Positions 25,080 through 33,011 of a stretch of 64,000 nt of DNA are shown one piece after another; positions within the stretch are counted from its first letter, which is position 1; every line of letters starts with the position of its first letter. The notes under the pieces were generated by a model. That model saw nothing but the letters and a program-made list of their open reading frames with translations, did not search any database and was not told the DNA's origin. A program made the translations under genes and the position numbers. This DNA comes from Flavobacterium agrisoli (GTDB taxonomy: Bacteria; Bacteroidota; Bacteroidia; Flavobacteriales; Flavobacteriaceae): NCBI RefSeq assembly GCF_016522065.1, contig NZ_JAEHFV010000001.1, forward strand, positions 434,001-498,000, written 5' to 3'.

Positions 25080-25652
25080 TTAGCTTAATTTATTAGTTAA
25101 TTGTTCCAATTCATCTATCGAATTAATGTTTGTGACTAAATATTCTTGATTTTCATCAAAACGAATTATTTGATGGGGTACAGAAACCACAAAATTCATC
25201 ACTTTTAACTGATTGGCATTAATTGCTTCTTGCGCTTTAGAAACTACATTTTTAGAATAAATTCCTATTAACGGATGCATTTTCGATTCAGAAGCCAATG
25301 TTGTTATTGCAGCCGCTTCATCATGTTTTTGGATTAAATCCATTAATAATTCGGTTGAAATCAACGGAATATCGCAGCTTAAAATCAAATTACTTTCGGT
25401 TTCTGTAAACCTTAGAGCGGTGTAAATCCCCCCTAGTGGCCCTTTATCTATTGCTACATCATTAATTTTTTTATAAGGTAAATAATCATATTCCGTGCCA
25501 TTAGTCACCAAAACAATATTTTTAGAAATAGGCAAAACAGCCGCTATAATATGCTCAATAAAAGGTTTATCTCTAAATAATACCAACCCTTTTTCTGCTT
25601 GCATTCGAGTGCTTTTTCCACCACATAATATAAATACGGTAATTGGTTTCAT
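25080..25652 (-). CDS. mobA: Molybdenum cofactor guanylyltransferase
   Basis: Converts Mo-molybdopterin to the guanine dinucleotide form used by the nitrate reductase encoded here. The 190-aa protein has the GTP-binding N-terminus FILCGGKSTRMQAEKGLVLF (about 7-26), NDVAIDKGPLGGIYTAL, and SCDIPLIS with the metal-binding Asp. Only 5 bp separate it from moeA and 2 bp from cobA. No mobB is present in the window. Confidence 0.93.
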   Translation of the reverse strand: MKPITVFILCGGKSTRMQAEKGLVLFRDKPFIEHIIAAVLPISKNIVLVTNGTEYDYLPYKKINDVAIDKGPLGGIYTALRFTETESNLILSCDIPLISTELLMDLIQKHDEAAAITTLASESKMHPLIGIYSKNVVSKAQEAINANQLKVMNFVVSVPHQIIRFDENQEYLVTNINSIDELEQLTNKLS

Positions 25653-25657
25653 TTGTA

Positions 25658-26830
25658 TTAATTTAAGGGTAATAATCTAACGAACTGATTTTTTCTTATT
25701 TGAGTAGTATCGTAAGGGACAACGACTAAACAATTTGCAATTGCAAACGTATTTAACATGGCTGAACTTTGACTTTCTAAAACAGTCACATGCGTTCCAT
25801 CATATAATCCTTTAAGAAATAATGTTTTCCCGTTAGGATTTTGAATTGTAGCATTTGACTTTCGAAGGATTTCAGTTTGATGAATTTCTTCAAATCCCAT
25901 TCTTTTTTTTAAGGCGGGTAAAACATACACGTAAAAACTAGTTAAAGAAGAAGCTGGATTTCCCGGCAATGCAAAAACTAATTTCTCTCCCTTTTTTCCG
26001 AAGAATAAAGGTTTTCCAGGTTTTTGATTGATTTTATAAAACAATTCTTCGACATCATTTTTCACTAATGCCTCTTTAACAAAATCATAGTCACCAACCG
26101 AAATTCCGCCAGAAATTAAAATAACGTCAAAATTAGATAAAAGCTTTTTTATTGCTTTTTTAGTTGACTTCAATTTATCTTTTACTCTGAAAACTTTAGT
26201 TTTTCTTATTCCAATACTGATCAATGCGGCTTGCAACATAACGGAATTACTTTCAAAAATCTTACCTTTTTTTAGTTTTTTTCCCGGTTCAATTAACTCG
26301 CTCCCTGTAACCAAAATAGCTACTTTTGGTTGCTGATAAACTAAAACATCTATTATTCCCAAACAAGCCAAATACCCAATAGCTGCTGGACTTAAGACGG
26401 TATCTTTTTCTAAAACAAGTGCTCCTTTTTCTACTTGCTCGCCTTTGGCACGAATATTTGCACCTTTTTGAGGCATTTTTTCAATTGTTATTAAATCCTC
26501 TTCCCTTTTTACATGTTCCTGCATTACCACTGTATCAGCATGATTCGGTACATAAGCACCCGTGAAAATACGTATCGCTTCGTTTTCTTGCAAATGTGGA
26601 TCACTGTGACTACCCGCTTGAATACCACCTATTACTTTATAATATTCATCTTCACCTTGCACAAAAGCATAACCATCCATTGCCGATTGCCTAAACGGAG
26701 GCATATTAATAGGCGAAAAAACGGTTTCAGCTAACACAAAACCCAAGGCTTTATTCACCTTAAGTTTGACAGCTCTCATTTTAAAGCTATTTTCCTGAAT
26801 GATATGTAATGCTTGGTCAACTTGTATCAT
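25658..26830 (-). CDS. moeA: Molybdopterin molybdenumtransferase
   Basis: Inserts molybdate into adenylated molybdopterin. The 390-aa protein shows the MoeA layout: PPFRQSAMDGYAF (about 44-56), IFTGAYVPNHADTVVMQE, the MoaB-like domain with VTGSELIEPGKKLKKGKIFESNS and ISGGISVGDYDFV, and FALPGNPASSLTSF. It is first in the eight-gene Moco operon, behind the shared nitrate-type promoter at 26853-26893. Confidence 0.95.
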   Translation of the reverse strand: MIQVDQALHIIQENSFKMRAVKLKVNKALGFVLAETVFSPINMPPFRQSAMDGYAFVQGEDEYYKVIGGIQAGSHSDPHLQENEAIRIFTGAYVPNHADTVVMQEHVKREEDLITIEKMPQKGANIRAKGEQVEKGALVLEKDTVLSPAAIGYLACLGIIDVLVYQQPKVAILVTGSELIEPGKKLKKGKIFESNSVMLQAALISIGIRKTKVFRVKDKLKSTKKAIKKLLSNFDVILISGGISVGDYDFVKEALVKNDVEELFYKINQKPGKPLFFGKKGEKLVFALPGNPASSLTSFYVYVLPALKKRMGFEEIHQTEILRKSNATIQNPNGKTLFLKGLYDGTHVTVLESQSSAMLNTFAIANCLVVVPYDTTQIRKNQFVRLLPLN

Positions 26831-26852
26831 GACGATTATGTATTTTCAAAAC

Positions 26853-26893
26853 TAAGTAAAAATACTTAATGCAAATATACGTATTTAAACTTA
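26853..26893 (-). promoter_or_regulatory. Moco operon promoter with two GTA-N4-TAC palindromes
   Basis: On the minus strand, TAAGTT-TAAA-TACGTA (26893 down to 26878) runs into the -7 box TATATTTG (26879-26872). A perfect TAAGTA-TTTT-TACTTA (26868-26853) lies between the box and the moeA ATG. There is no -33 TTTG. This is the same architecture as at nirB and narK, so the cofactor operon probably shares their control. Confidence 0.68.
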
Positions 26894-27064
26894 CTATACA
26901 CTGATTAATTAAAATTTTTATTTTATATAAAATTAAAGAAAATTCTAACGTAAAATAGCTAACCTTCATAACATATAAATGTATCGATTAAAGTAAGTTT
27001 GGTAGGTTATTAAAAATGTTATTTTACCAAAAAATAAAAAAAGCAATTAATTAAAACTAGTATA

Positions 27065-27095
27065 TAAAAAAACTGCCCCTAAAAGGAGCAGTTTT
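27065..27095 (-). terminator. Terminator after ompA
   Basis: Inverted repeat AAAACTGCCCC/GGAGCAGTTTT (27069-27079 with 27085-27095), with one mismatch and a T run on the minus strand. It lies 26 bp past the ompA stop. Confidence 0.75.
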
Positions 27096-27120
27096 ATACA
27101 AAATATAAGAATATATATAT

Positions 27121-28371
27121 TTAGTTTTTCACTTTAAAGGTAACCCTTCTTACTATTTGACGAGCTTCAGCAGAATTTTTATTCACTGATGTATCTTCTC
27201 CATTACCTGAAACTGTTAATCTAGAAGCATCAATTCCTGCTTGCGTAACTACACTTTTAACAGCTTCTGCTCTTTTTTGAGATAATTGTTGGTTGTAATC
27301 CGAATTACCAATTTCATCAGCATAACCAATAATCTCAGCAGTAGAAGAAGGATTATTTTTCATGTATTTCACTAAGAAATCAACACCAGATAAAGAAGCA
27401 TTAGTTGGTTTAGAAGAATTAAAGTCGAAATAAACATTTACGTAACCATCATTAATTAACTCCTCAACAGTACCATTAGCTGCACTGTTATTTTGACCGT
27501 AAGTACTTTGTAAATAGCTTTCTAACTCATCTGGAACCCCATTTTGGTTATTATCAATAGATTGCCCTTTAGTATTAACAGCAACACCTGCAATACTGTT
27601 TGGTTCTAAATCATATAAATCAGCAACACCATCTTTGTCGCTATCAACTAGACCCGTTTCTACTAAACTAAGTCTACGATCAAAATCTGAATATTTATCC
27701 GCTTCAACCACCCAATCAGCGTGTTTTTCGTTTTTACCAAGATAGAAAGTCAAACCAACAGATGCGTTCAATATAACACCATCTACTCCACTAGTTCTAG
27801 CCCTTGACATTCCATCAAAATTTTGATTTTGTTTAAGATTCATAATACCCGATAAATCACCTGTTAAGGCTACACGGTTTCCTAACCTTATCTGACCGGT
27901 AAGACCCATAATAGCATTAGCAGTATAATCTTCACCATCGAATCCGTCATCTGCGGTTAATTGACCCACACCAAAACCTCCATGAGCTAATAAACTCAAA
28001 GTGTTTGTCCAAGTTTCAAAATTTAAAGTTCTCCCTAAATTCACAACACCTTGTAAATCTAATCTCATGTAACGGCTATCAAATTCTAATGAAGTATCCG
28101 CCTCCGAAAATTGATCATATCCGTAATCTAATTTCAAACCGAACTTTGGATTGAACATATATCGTACACCTACGTCTCCATGCCATGGACTAATTGATTC
28201 TGTATAATATCCAGGTGTAAAAGTTCTAAAAGGTTTGTTTAATCCACCATTTAATTCGATAGACCAATGGTTATAATCATTATTATTTGCCATCTCTGAC
28301 TCTGTGGCTGTTTGTGCTTGAGCTGCAAAAGACAGTAGTAATACTGATAAAGAAGTGATTGTTTTTTTCAT
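27121..28371 (-). CDS. OmpA-family outer membrane protein
   Basis: A 416-aa outer membrane protein with a Sec signal peptide (MKKTITSLSVLLLSFAAQAQ). Residues from about 30 to 220 look like an 8-stranded beta-barrel. A linker with calcium-type thrombospondin-3 repeats (DSDKDGVADLYD and DNNQNGVPDELE) leads to a C-terminal OmpA peptidoglycan-binding domain (VYFDFNSSKPT, then GYADEIGNSDYNQQLSQKRAEAV). It should anchor the outer membrane to the cell wall. A monocistronic unit: -7 box at 28434-28441, terminator at 27065-27095. Confidence 0.92.
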   Translation of the reverse strand: MKKTITSLSVLLLSFAAQAQTATESEMANNNDYNHWSIELNGGLNKPFRTFTPGYYTESISPWHGDVGVRYMFNPKFGLKLDYGYDQFSEADTSLEFDSRYMRLDLQGVVNLGRTLNFETWTNTLSLLAHGGFGVGQLTADDGFDGEDYTANAIMGLTGQIRLGNRVALTGDLSGIMNLKQNQNFDGMSRARTSGVDGVILNASVGLTFYLGKNEKHADWVVEADKYSDFDRRLSLVETGLVDSDKDGVADLYDLEPNSIAGVAVNTKGQSIDNNQNGVPDELESYLQSTYGQNNSAANGTVEELINDGYVNVYFDFNSSKPTNASLSGVDFLVKYMKNNPSSTAEIIGYADEIGNSDYNQQLSQKRAEAVKSVVTQAGIDASRLTVSGNGEDTSVNKNSAEARQIVRRVTFKVKN

Positions 28372-28433
28372 GTTTAATAAAATTTAGTTTGTATTTTGTA
28401 AGTAAATATCGATAAATATTTTAAATTATTAAA

Positions 28434-28441
28434 CAAATTTA
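28434..28441 (-). promoter_or_regulatory. ompA -7 box
   Basis: TAAATTTG on the minus strand, giving a leader of roughly 55-60 nt before the ompA ATG. A matching -33 TTTG is not clear. Confidence 0.5.
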
Positions 28442-28637
28442 ACAATACATTTCATAAAACCTTTCTATTTGTAGTTATATAATTCCCATGTTTACTGAAT
28501 TTAATGGCTTAACATATGTGTAATAATCATTGATATTGCTCAAAAGTTGATTTCTATTTAATCATCTATGCATTATTTTAGGATAAAGACAATGTTAAAG
28601 CATATTTGATTAATTTTACCAAATATTAAAATTTTCC

Positions 28638-28666
28638 AAAAAAAAAGAGAGCCATTGCCCTCTTTT
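28638..28666 (-). terminator. Terminator of the speA operon
   Basis: Stem AAAAGAG/CTCTTTT (28643-28649 with 28660-28666), extended by two inner G-C pairs after a mismatch, with a T tract on the minus strand. It follows the stop of the acidic-tail gene by about 20 bp. Confidence 0.75.
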
Positions 28667-28687
28667 ATCTTTTTTAACCTATAGTTA

Positions 28688-29089
28688 TTATTCATCATCA
28701 TCTTCATCGTCCTCATCTAGGATTTCTTTGTCCTCTTCATCTTCATCATCCCCATCAACATCTGGTTTATCCGAATCCGTTTCTTCATCTTCATCATCAT
28801 CATTGATATCATCCACCAAGTCTAAACCTTTTATTGGTTCAATAGTATCTACATCTGCATCAATATCATCATCCTCATCATAATTTTCAATTCTATCGGC
28901 CAGTTTGGTGCTAATTTTTACCAAATAAATGGTATCCTCAGTACGCACTTCCACTGCTTCAACAAGTTCGTTTTTAGCATTTTTAAAACGGATTACATCC
29001 GAATCATCGTAACCATCAGGAAATTTTTCGACTAAAAGATTTAAAATTTCATTGGTCAGTTTTGCGTAATCAACTATTACTCTTTTCAT
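28688..29089 (-). CDS. Conserved protein with long acidic tail
   Basis: A 133-aa protein in two parts. Residues 1-70 look folded (MKRVIVDYAKLTNEILNLLV, then FKNAKNELVEAVEV). Residues 71-133 are almost entirely Asp and Glu with no regular repeat. From memory, related flavobacterial proteins are sometimes labelled DNA primase, but no primase motif is visible and I do not support that name. The layout recalls the delta subunit of Firmicute RNA polymerase (folded head, acidic tail), which is only an analogy. It follows the DHS-like gene after 9 bp and ends the operon. Confidence 0.75.
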   Translation of the reverse strand: MKRVIVDYAKLTNEILNLLVEKFPDGYDDSDVIRFKNAKNELVEAVEVRTEDTIYLVKISTKLADRIENYDEDDDIDADVDTIEPIKGLDLVDDINDDDEDEETDSDKPDVDGDDEDEEDKEILDEDDEDDDE

Positions 29090-29098
29090 AAAGTTATT

Positions 29099-30067
29099 CT
29101 ATAAATCTAATAAATATGCAAAAATTAATGGCGCAACAATCGTTGCGTCGGACTCTATAATAAATTTAGGTGTGTTTATATCCAATTTACCCCAGGTTAT
29201 TTTTTCATTAGGCACTGCTCCTGAATAAGAACCGTAACTTGTTGTAGAGTCTGAAATTTGACAGAAATAGCTCCAAAAAGGAATATCATGCATTTCCATG
29301 TCTTGATAAAGCATTGGCACTACACAAATAGGAAAATCTCCTGCAATACCACCTCCTATTTGAAAGAAACCAATTCCGTTTTCACTGTTTTTTGTATACC
29401 AATCGGCTAGAAATGTCATGTATTCAATTCCAGATTTCATGGTTGATGCTTTTAATTCTCCTTTAATTACATAAGAAGCAAAAATATTTCCCATTGTACT
29501 ATCTTCCCAGCCGGGAACAATGATAGGTAAGTTTTTCTCTGCAGCAGCATACATCCAGCTGTCTTTCAAGTCAATTTCGTAGTATTCTTCCAAAACCCCC
29601 GAAAGCAACATTTTATACATAAATTCATGTGGAAAATAACGCTCACCTTTGTCATCAGCATCTTTCCAAATTTTATAGATGTGTTTTTGCAAACGACGAA
29701 AAGCCTCATGCTCTGGAATGCAAGTATCGGTAACTCGGTTTAAACCTCTTTCTAATAAATCCCATTCTTCTTGAGGAGTTAAATCACGGTAATGCGGTAC
29801 ACGCTCGTAATGCGAATGCGCTACCAAATTCATGATATCTTCTTCAAGATTGGCGCCAGTACATGAAATAATTTGAACTTTATCTTGTCTGATGATTTCT
29901 GCAAAAATTTTTCCTATCTCTGCAGTACTCATGGCTCCAGCCATACTTACAAGCATTTTAGCACCATTGGCTAATTGTTGTTCGTAAGCTTTGGCAGCAT
30001 CCACTAAAGCAGCCGAGTTAAAATGCAAATAGTGTTTTTCGATAAACTGACTTATTGGTCCTTTCAT
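29099..30067 (-). CDS. Deoxyhypusine synthase-like protein
   Basis: A 322-aa protein of the deoxyhypusine synthase fold. Shared motifs include SCTGANLEED (about 68-77), LPIIVPGWEDSTMGN, the IGGG turn at 237-240 and the late WGKLD. The Lys that forms the covalent intermediate (GGGVVKHH in human DHS) aligns with G243 in GGGIAGDF, so normal DHS chemistry is unlikely. Bacteria also lack the eIF5A substrate. Its position directly after arginine decarboxylase points to polyamine or agmatine metabolism; the reaction is not known to me. Confidence 0.8.
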   Translation of the reverse strand: MKGPISQFIEKHYLHFNSAALVDAAKAYEQQLANGAKMLVSMAGAMSTAEIGKIFAEIIRQDKVQIISCTGANLEEDIMNLVAHSHYERVPHYRDLTPQEEWDLLERGLNRVTDTCIPEHEAFRRLQKHIYKIWKDADDKGERYFPHEFMYKMLLSGVLEEYYEIDLKDSWMYAAAEKNLPIIVPGWEDSTMGNIFASYVIKGELKASTMKSGIEYMTFLADWYTKNSENGIGFFQIGGGIAGDFPICVVPMLYQDMEMHDIPFWSYFCQISDSTTSYGSYSGAVPNEKITWGKLDINTPKFIIESDATIVAPLIFAYLLDL

Positions 30068-30154
30068 TATTCTATTTTTTTATATTTTATTTTAAATAAT
30101 GTTACTGCAAATTACTAAATTTTCAATTCAGAACATTTTTAAATTGTGATTTTT

Positions 30155-31558
30155 TTATTGTTTTTTATGGTATCCTAATATTTTTAAAACATCATCAGAA
30201 GTTTGCTGTTCCGAAAAAACTTCGGTTGCTACAATACCATTTTCGTCACGATCAATTAAAATATGCTTCGGTTGAGGAATCAAACAATGGTGTAAGCCTC
30301 CATAACCCCCAATGGTTTCTTGGTATGCACCAGTGTTAAAAAAACCAATATACAAGGGTTTTTCTTTGTTATATTTAGGCAAATAAATAGCGTTCATGTT
30401 TTGTTCCGAATTGTAATAATCATCGCTATCACAAGTTAAACCACCCAATAAAACCCTTTCGTAAGTATCATTCCATCGGTTAACAGCCAGCATGATAAAT
30501 CGTTTGTTAATGGCCCAAGTATCGGGTAATGTTGTAATAAAAGAGGAATCAATCATATTCCACTTTTCACGATCGTTTTGTTGCTTTTGATATAATATCT
30601 GATAAATAGCTCCTCCACTCTCCCCTACAGTAAACGAACCAAATTCCGTAAAAATATCGGGAACATCCACTTCGGCTTCGTCACAAGCAATTTTAATCTG
30701 ATTGATTATTTCATCAATCATATATTGGTAATCATATTCAAATGCTAATGAATTTTTGATTGGAAAACCGCCACCAATATTCAAACCATCTAACGTAGGA
30801 CATTCCTTTTTTAAAGCAATATAAACTTTAATACATTTTACCAATTCGTTCCAGTAATATGCAGTATCATTTATACCGGTATTAATGAAAAAATGCAGCA
30901 TTTTAAGCTCTAAATTTTCATTTTCTTGAATTTGTTTTTTATAAAAAGACACAATGTTTTTATATCCAATTCCCAATCGAGAGGTATAAAACTCAAATTT
31001 AGGTTCTTCTTCGGCTGCAATTCGAATTCCAATTTTAAATTTCCCTTTAATTTCTTTTTGAAGTAAATCTAACTCTTCGTAATTATCAATAATTGGCATC
31101 GTGTTTTTGTGCCCGTTATTGATTAATCTCGCAATATTGGTAATGTATTGATCGCGTTTAAATCCGTTACAGATTACGAAAGTATTTTTGTTGATTTTAC
31201 CATTTTCAAGTAAATTTTCAACGATATTAATATCAAATGCAGAAGAAGTTTCTACGTGAATTTTGTTTTTAAAAGCCTCATTCATGATATATTCAAAATG
31301 CGAACTTTTGGTACAATAACAATAGTAGTATTTACCATCGTAATTGTTTTTTTCCATCGCATTTCGAAACCAACTTTTGGCTTTTTTAATATTATTTGAA
31401 ATTTGTGGCAAATAGGTAAACTTTAAAGGAGTACCGTATTCTTCTACCAATTTCATTAAATCAATATTATGAAATTGTAGATTGTCTTTATTAAGCTTAA
31501 ATTCTTCTTGAGGAAAGTAGTACGTTTGATTGATAAGATCCGAATATTTTGTATTCAT
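30155..31558 (-). CDS. speA: Arginine decarboxylase-like PLP enzyme (alanine-racemase fold)
   Basis: A 467-aa group-IV PLP decarboxylase, shorter than the roughly 630-aa biosynthetic SpeA. K84 in YCYCTKSSH is the PLP Schiff-base lysine. IGGGFP (261-266) is the phosphate-binding turn, and C376 in GGLTCDSDD is the catalytic cysteine. The usual EPGR motif is altered to TEFGSFTVG. It most likely makes agmatine from arginine. It lies 87 bp upstream of the DHS-like gene and downstream of a 59-codon ORF and a clear promoter, forming a polyamine operon. Confidence 0.8.
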   Translation of the reverse strand: MNTKYSDLINQTYYFPQEEFKLNKDNLQFHNIDLMKLVEEYGTPLKFTYLPQISNNIKKAKSWFRNAMEKNNYDGKYYYCYCTKSSHFEYIMNEAFKNKIHVETSSAFDINIVENLLENGKINKNTFVICNGFKRDQYITNIARLINNGHKNTMPIIDNYEELDLLQKEIKGKFKIGIRIAAEEEPKFEFYTSRLGIGYKNIVSFYKKQIQENENLELKMLHFFINTGINDTAYYWNELVKCIKVYIALKKECPTLDGLNIGGGFPIKNSLAFEYDYQYMIDEIINQIKIACDEAEVDVPDIFTEFGSFTVGESGGAIYQILYQKQQNDREKWNMIDSSFITTLPDTWAINKRFIMLAVNRWNDTYERVLLGGLTCDSDDYYNSEQNMNAIYLPKYNKEKPLYIGFFNTGAYQETIGGYGGLHHCLIPQPKHILIDRDENGIVATEVFSEQQTSDDVLKILGYHKKQ

Positions 31559-31611
31559 TTGATTTTAAAAATTTAAAAGTTAATTTTTGATCCTTTAACA
31601 TTTTTAAAAAT

Positions 31612-31791
31612 TCAAACCCTAATATTAGCGTATACAATTTCTAGATTATCGTGTTCTGTATTTTTCAATTGAAATAAAACGGCGCAAAAGCTTCCCAATA
31701 ATTCATAAAAACGATTCAATATTCGCAATAAAGAAATATTGTTTTTGTTCTTCTTAGAACTAAATTGTTTTGATTTATGGGTTCGTTTCAT
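31612..31791 (-). CDS. Hypothetical 59-aa ORF upstream of speA
   Basis: Starts at the ATG complementary to 31789-31791 and ends with TGA. The product begins MKRTHKSKQFSSKKNKN (strongly basic), then has a hydrophobic stretch LLRILNRFYELLGSFCAVLF and an acidic end. A canonical promoter ends only 5 nt before the ATG, so the message would be nearly leaderless. speA begins 53 nt after the stop. It could be a small membrane-active protein or a translated leader that affects speA. I do not recognise a family. Confidence 0.4.
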   Translation of the reverse strand: MKRTHKSKQFSSKKNKNNISLLRILNRFYELLGSFCAVLFQLKNTEHDNLEIVYANIRV

Positions 31792-31796
31792 TGGCG

Positions 31797-31828
31797 CAAA
31801 TGTAAAAAATAATATAAACGTAATGCAA
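31797..31828 (-). promoter_or_regulatory. Promoter of the 59-aa ORF and speA operon
   Basis: On the minus strand, a -33 TTTG (31828-31825), a 20-bp spacer and a -7 box TACATTTG (31804-31797): the best-matched flavobacterial promoter in the window. The start site falls at about the ATG of the small ORF. Confidence 0.75.
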
Positions 31829-31849
31829 AGCTTTTTTATTAAAAAAAGA

Positions 31850-32917
31850 CTAAGATTTGTAATCCTTGAAAGCGTCTAAAATTAAATTATTTTCAACCGA
31901 TTGATTAATAATTATTTTGCCAATTCCGTCAATGAGCGCAAACTGAATTAATCCGTATTCATTCTTTTTATCGTGAATCAATAATTCTAAAATCGGATCA
32001 ATATCACTCGTCTCAAAATCAACATCTTCGTAAATAGTTTGGATTGTTTTTTTGATTTGTATGTATTCGGCTTCCGAAATTAAATTTTTTCGCAAACAGA
32101 TATAACTTTCCAAAATCATTCCAATTGCGATGGCTTCACCGTGCAATAAAGTCTTTTTTGCCTCGTGATCTAAAAAGTAACCTTCAATGGCATGCCCTAA
32201 AGTATGTCCGAAATTAAGTGCTTTTCGGATGTTTTTTTCTGTCGGATCTTGTTTTACAATTTCATTCTTAATTTCTACCGAACGGTAAATTAAAGTATCC
32301 AAAGTATCAAAATCCAATGAAGTTAAATCTAAAAATTGTTCCCAATATTGCCTGTCATAAATCAAACCGTGTTTTAACATTTCGGCCAAGCCAGAACGCA
32401 TTTCGTTTTGAGGAAGCGTTTCTAAATAATGGGTATCAATCAAAACCATTAAAGGCACATTGATAACGCCAATTTGGTTTTTTAAATTACCTAAATCTAC
32501 TCCGGTTTTTCCGCCAACAGAAGCATCAACCATTGATAATAAAGTAGTTGGAATATGAATAAAATCCAGTCCTCTTTTAAAGGTTGAAGCTACAAATCCA
32601 CCCAAATCGGTTACTACTCCTCCACCTAAATTAATTACTAACGATTTTCTATCGGCACCTAATTCGGTCAAAACTTTCCATATTTCAATGCAGGTATCGA
32701 TATTTTTATTGATTTCGCCCGACTCAAATTCTATAATTTCAACGGTCAAATCGGTTTCTAATAAAGGTAAAAAATGGGGTGCGCAATGCTCGTTGGTTTG
32801 AGTATCAACAATTATAAAAATTTTGGAGTATTTGGTCTCTTTTAAATGTTTGTTTAAAGCTTCGTAAGCCTTTTCGTTAAAATGAATAGGATAGTTGTTG
32901 GCTTGTATAAATTCCAT
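31850..32917 (-). CDS. aroB: 3-dehydroquinate synthase
   Basis: Second step of the shikimate pathway, converting DAHP to 3-dehydroquinate with NAD and a metal. The 355-aa length is normal. Visible motifs are LGGGVVTDLGGFVASTFKRG (about 97-116), PTTLLSMVDASVGGKTGVD (about 123-141), and the metal ligands in RKALNFGHTLGHAIE and LHGEAIAIGM. Divergent from proline dehydrogenase with 94 bp between them; no obvious partner in the window. Confidence 0.96.
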   Translation of the reverse strand: MEFIQANNYPIHFNEKAYEALNKHLKETKYSKIFIIVDTQTNEHCAPHFLPLLETDLTVEIIEFESGEINKNIDTCIEIWKVLTELGADRKSLVINLGGGVVTDLGGFVASTFKRGLDFIHIPTTLLSMVDASVGGKTGVDLGNLKNQIGVINVPLMVLIDTHYLETLPQNEMRSGLAEMLKHGLIYDRQYWEQFLDLTSLDFDTLDTLIYRSVEIKNEIVKQDPTEKNIRKALNFGHTLGHAIEGYFLDHEAKKTLLHGEAIAIGMILESYICLRKNLISEAEYIQIKKTIQTIYEDVDFETSDIDPILELLIHDKKNEYGLIQFALIDGIGKIIINQSVENNLILDAFKDYKS

Positions 32918-32984
32918 TTTATTTTTTGGTTATTTGAAAATACAAAATAAGGCATTTTTAACTAAATAATTTTCAAACTCTATC

Positions 32985-32992
32985 TATATTTG
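32985..32992 (+). promoter_or_regulatory. -7 box of the proline dehydrogenase gene
   Basis: TATATTTG, 19 nt before the ATG at 33012. A -33 TTTG is not evident. Confidence 0.5.
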
Positions 32993-33011
32993 CACAAAAA
33001 TATCACAAAAA

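Larger units (their letters stand above)
28372..28687. other. Intergenic region upstream of ompA
   Basis: 316 bp with no supportable ORF. It contains the ompA -7 box (28434-28441, minus strand) and the terminator of the upstream acidic-protein gene (28638-28666). The rest is plain AT-rich DNA in which I see no further structure. Confidence 0.6.

Noticed and set aside
28688..28890. Asp/Glu codon-rich stretch as a tandem DNA repeat or CRISPR-like array
   Set aside because: The GAT/GAA/GAC pattern is irregular and explained by the acidic tail of the protein.
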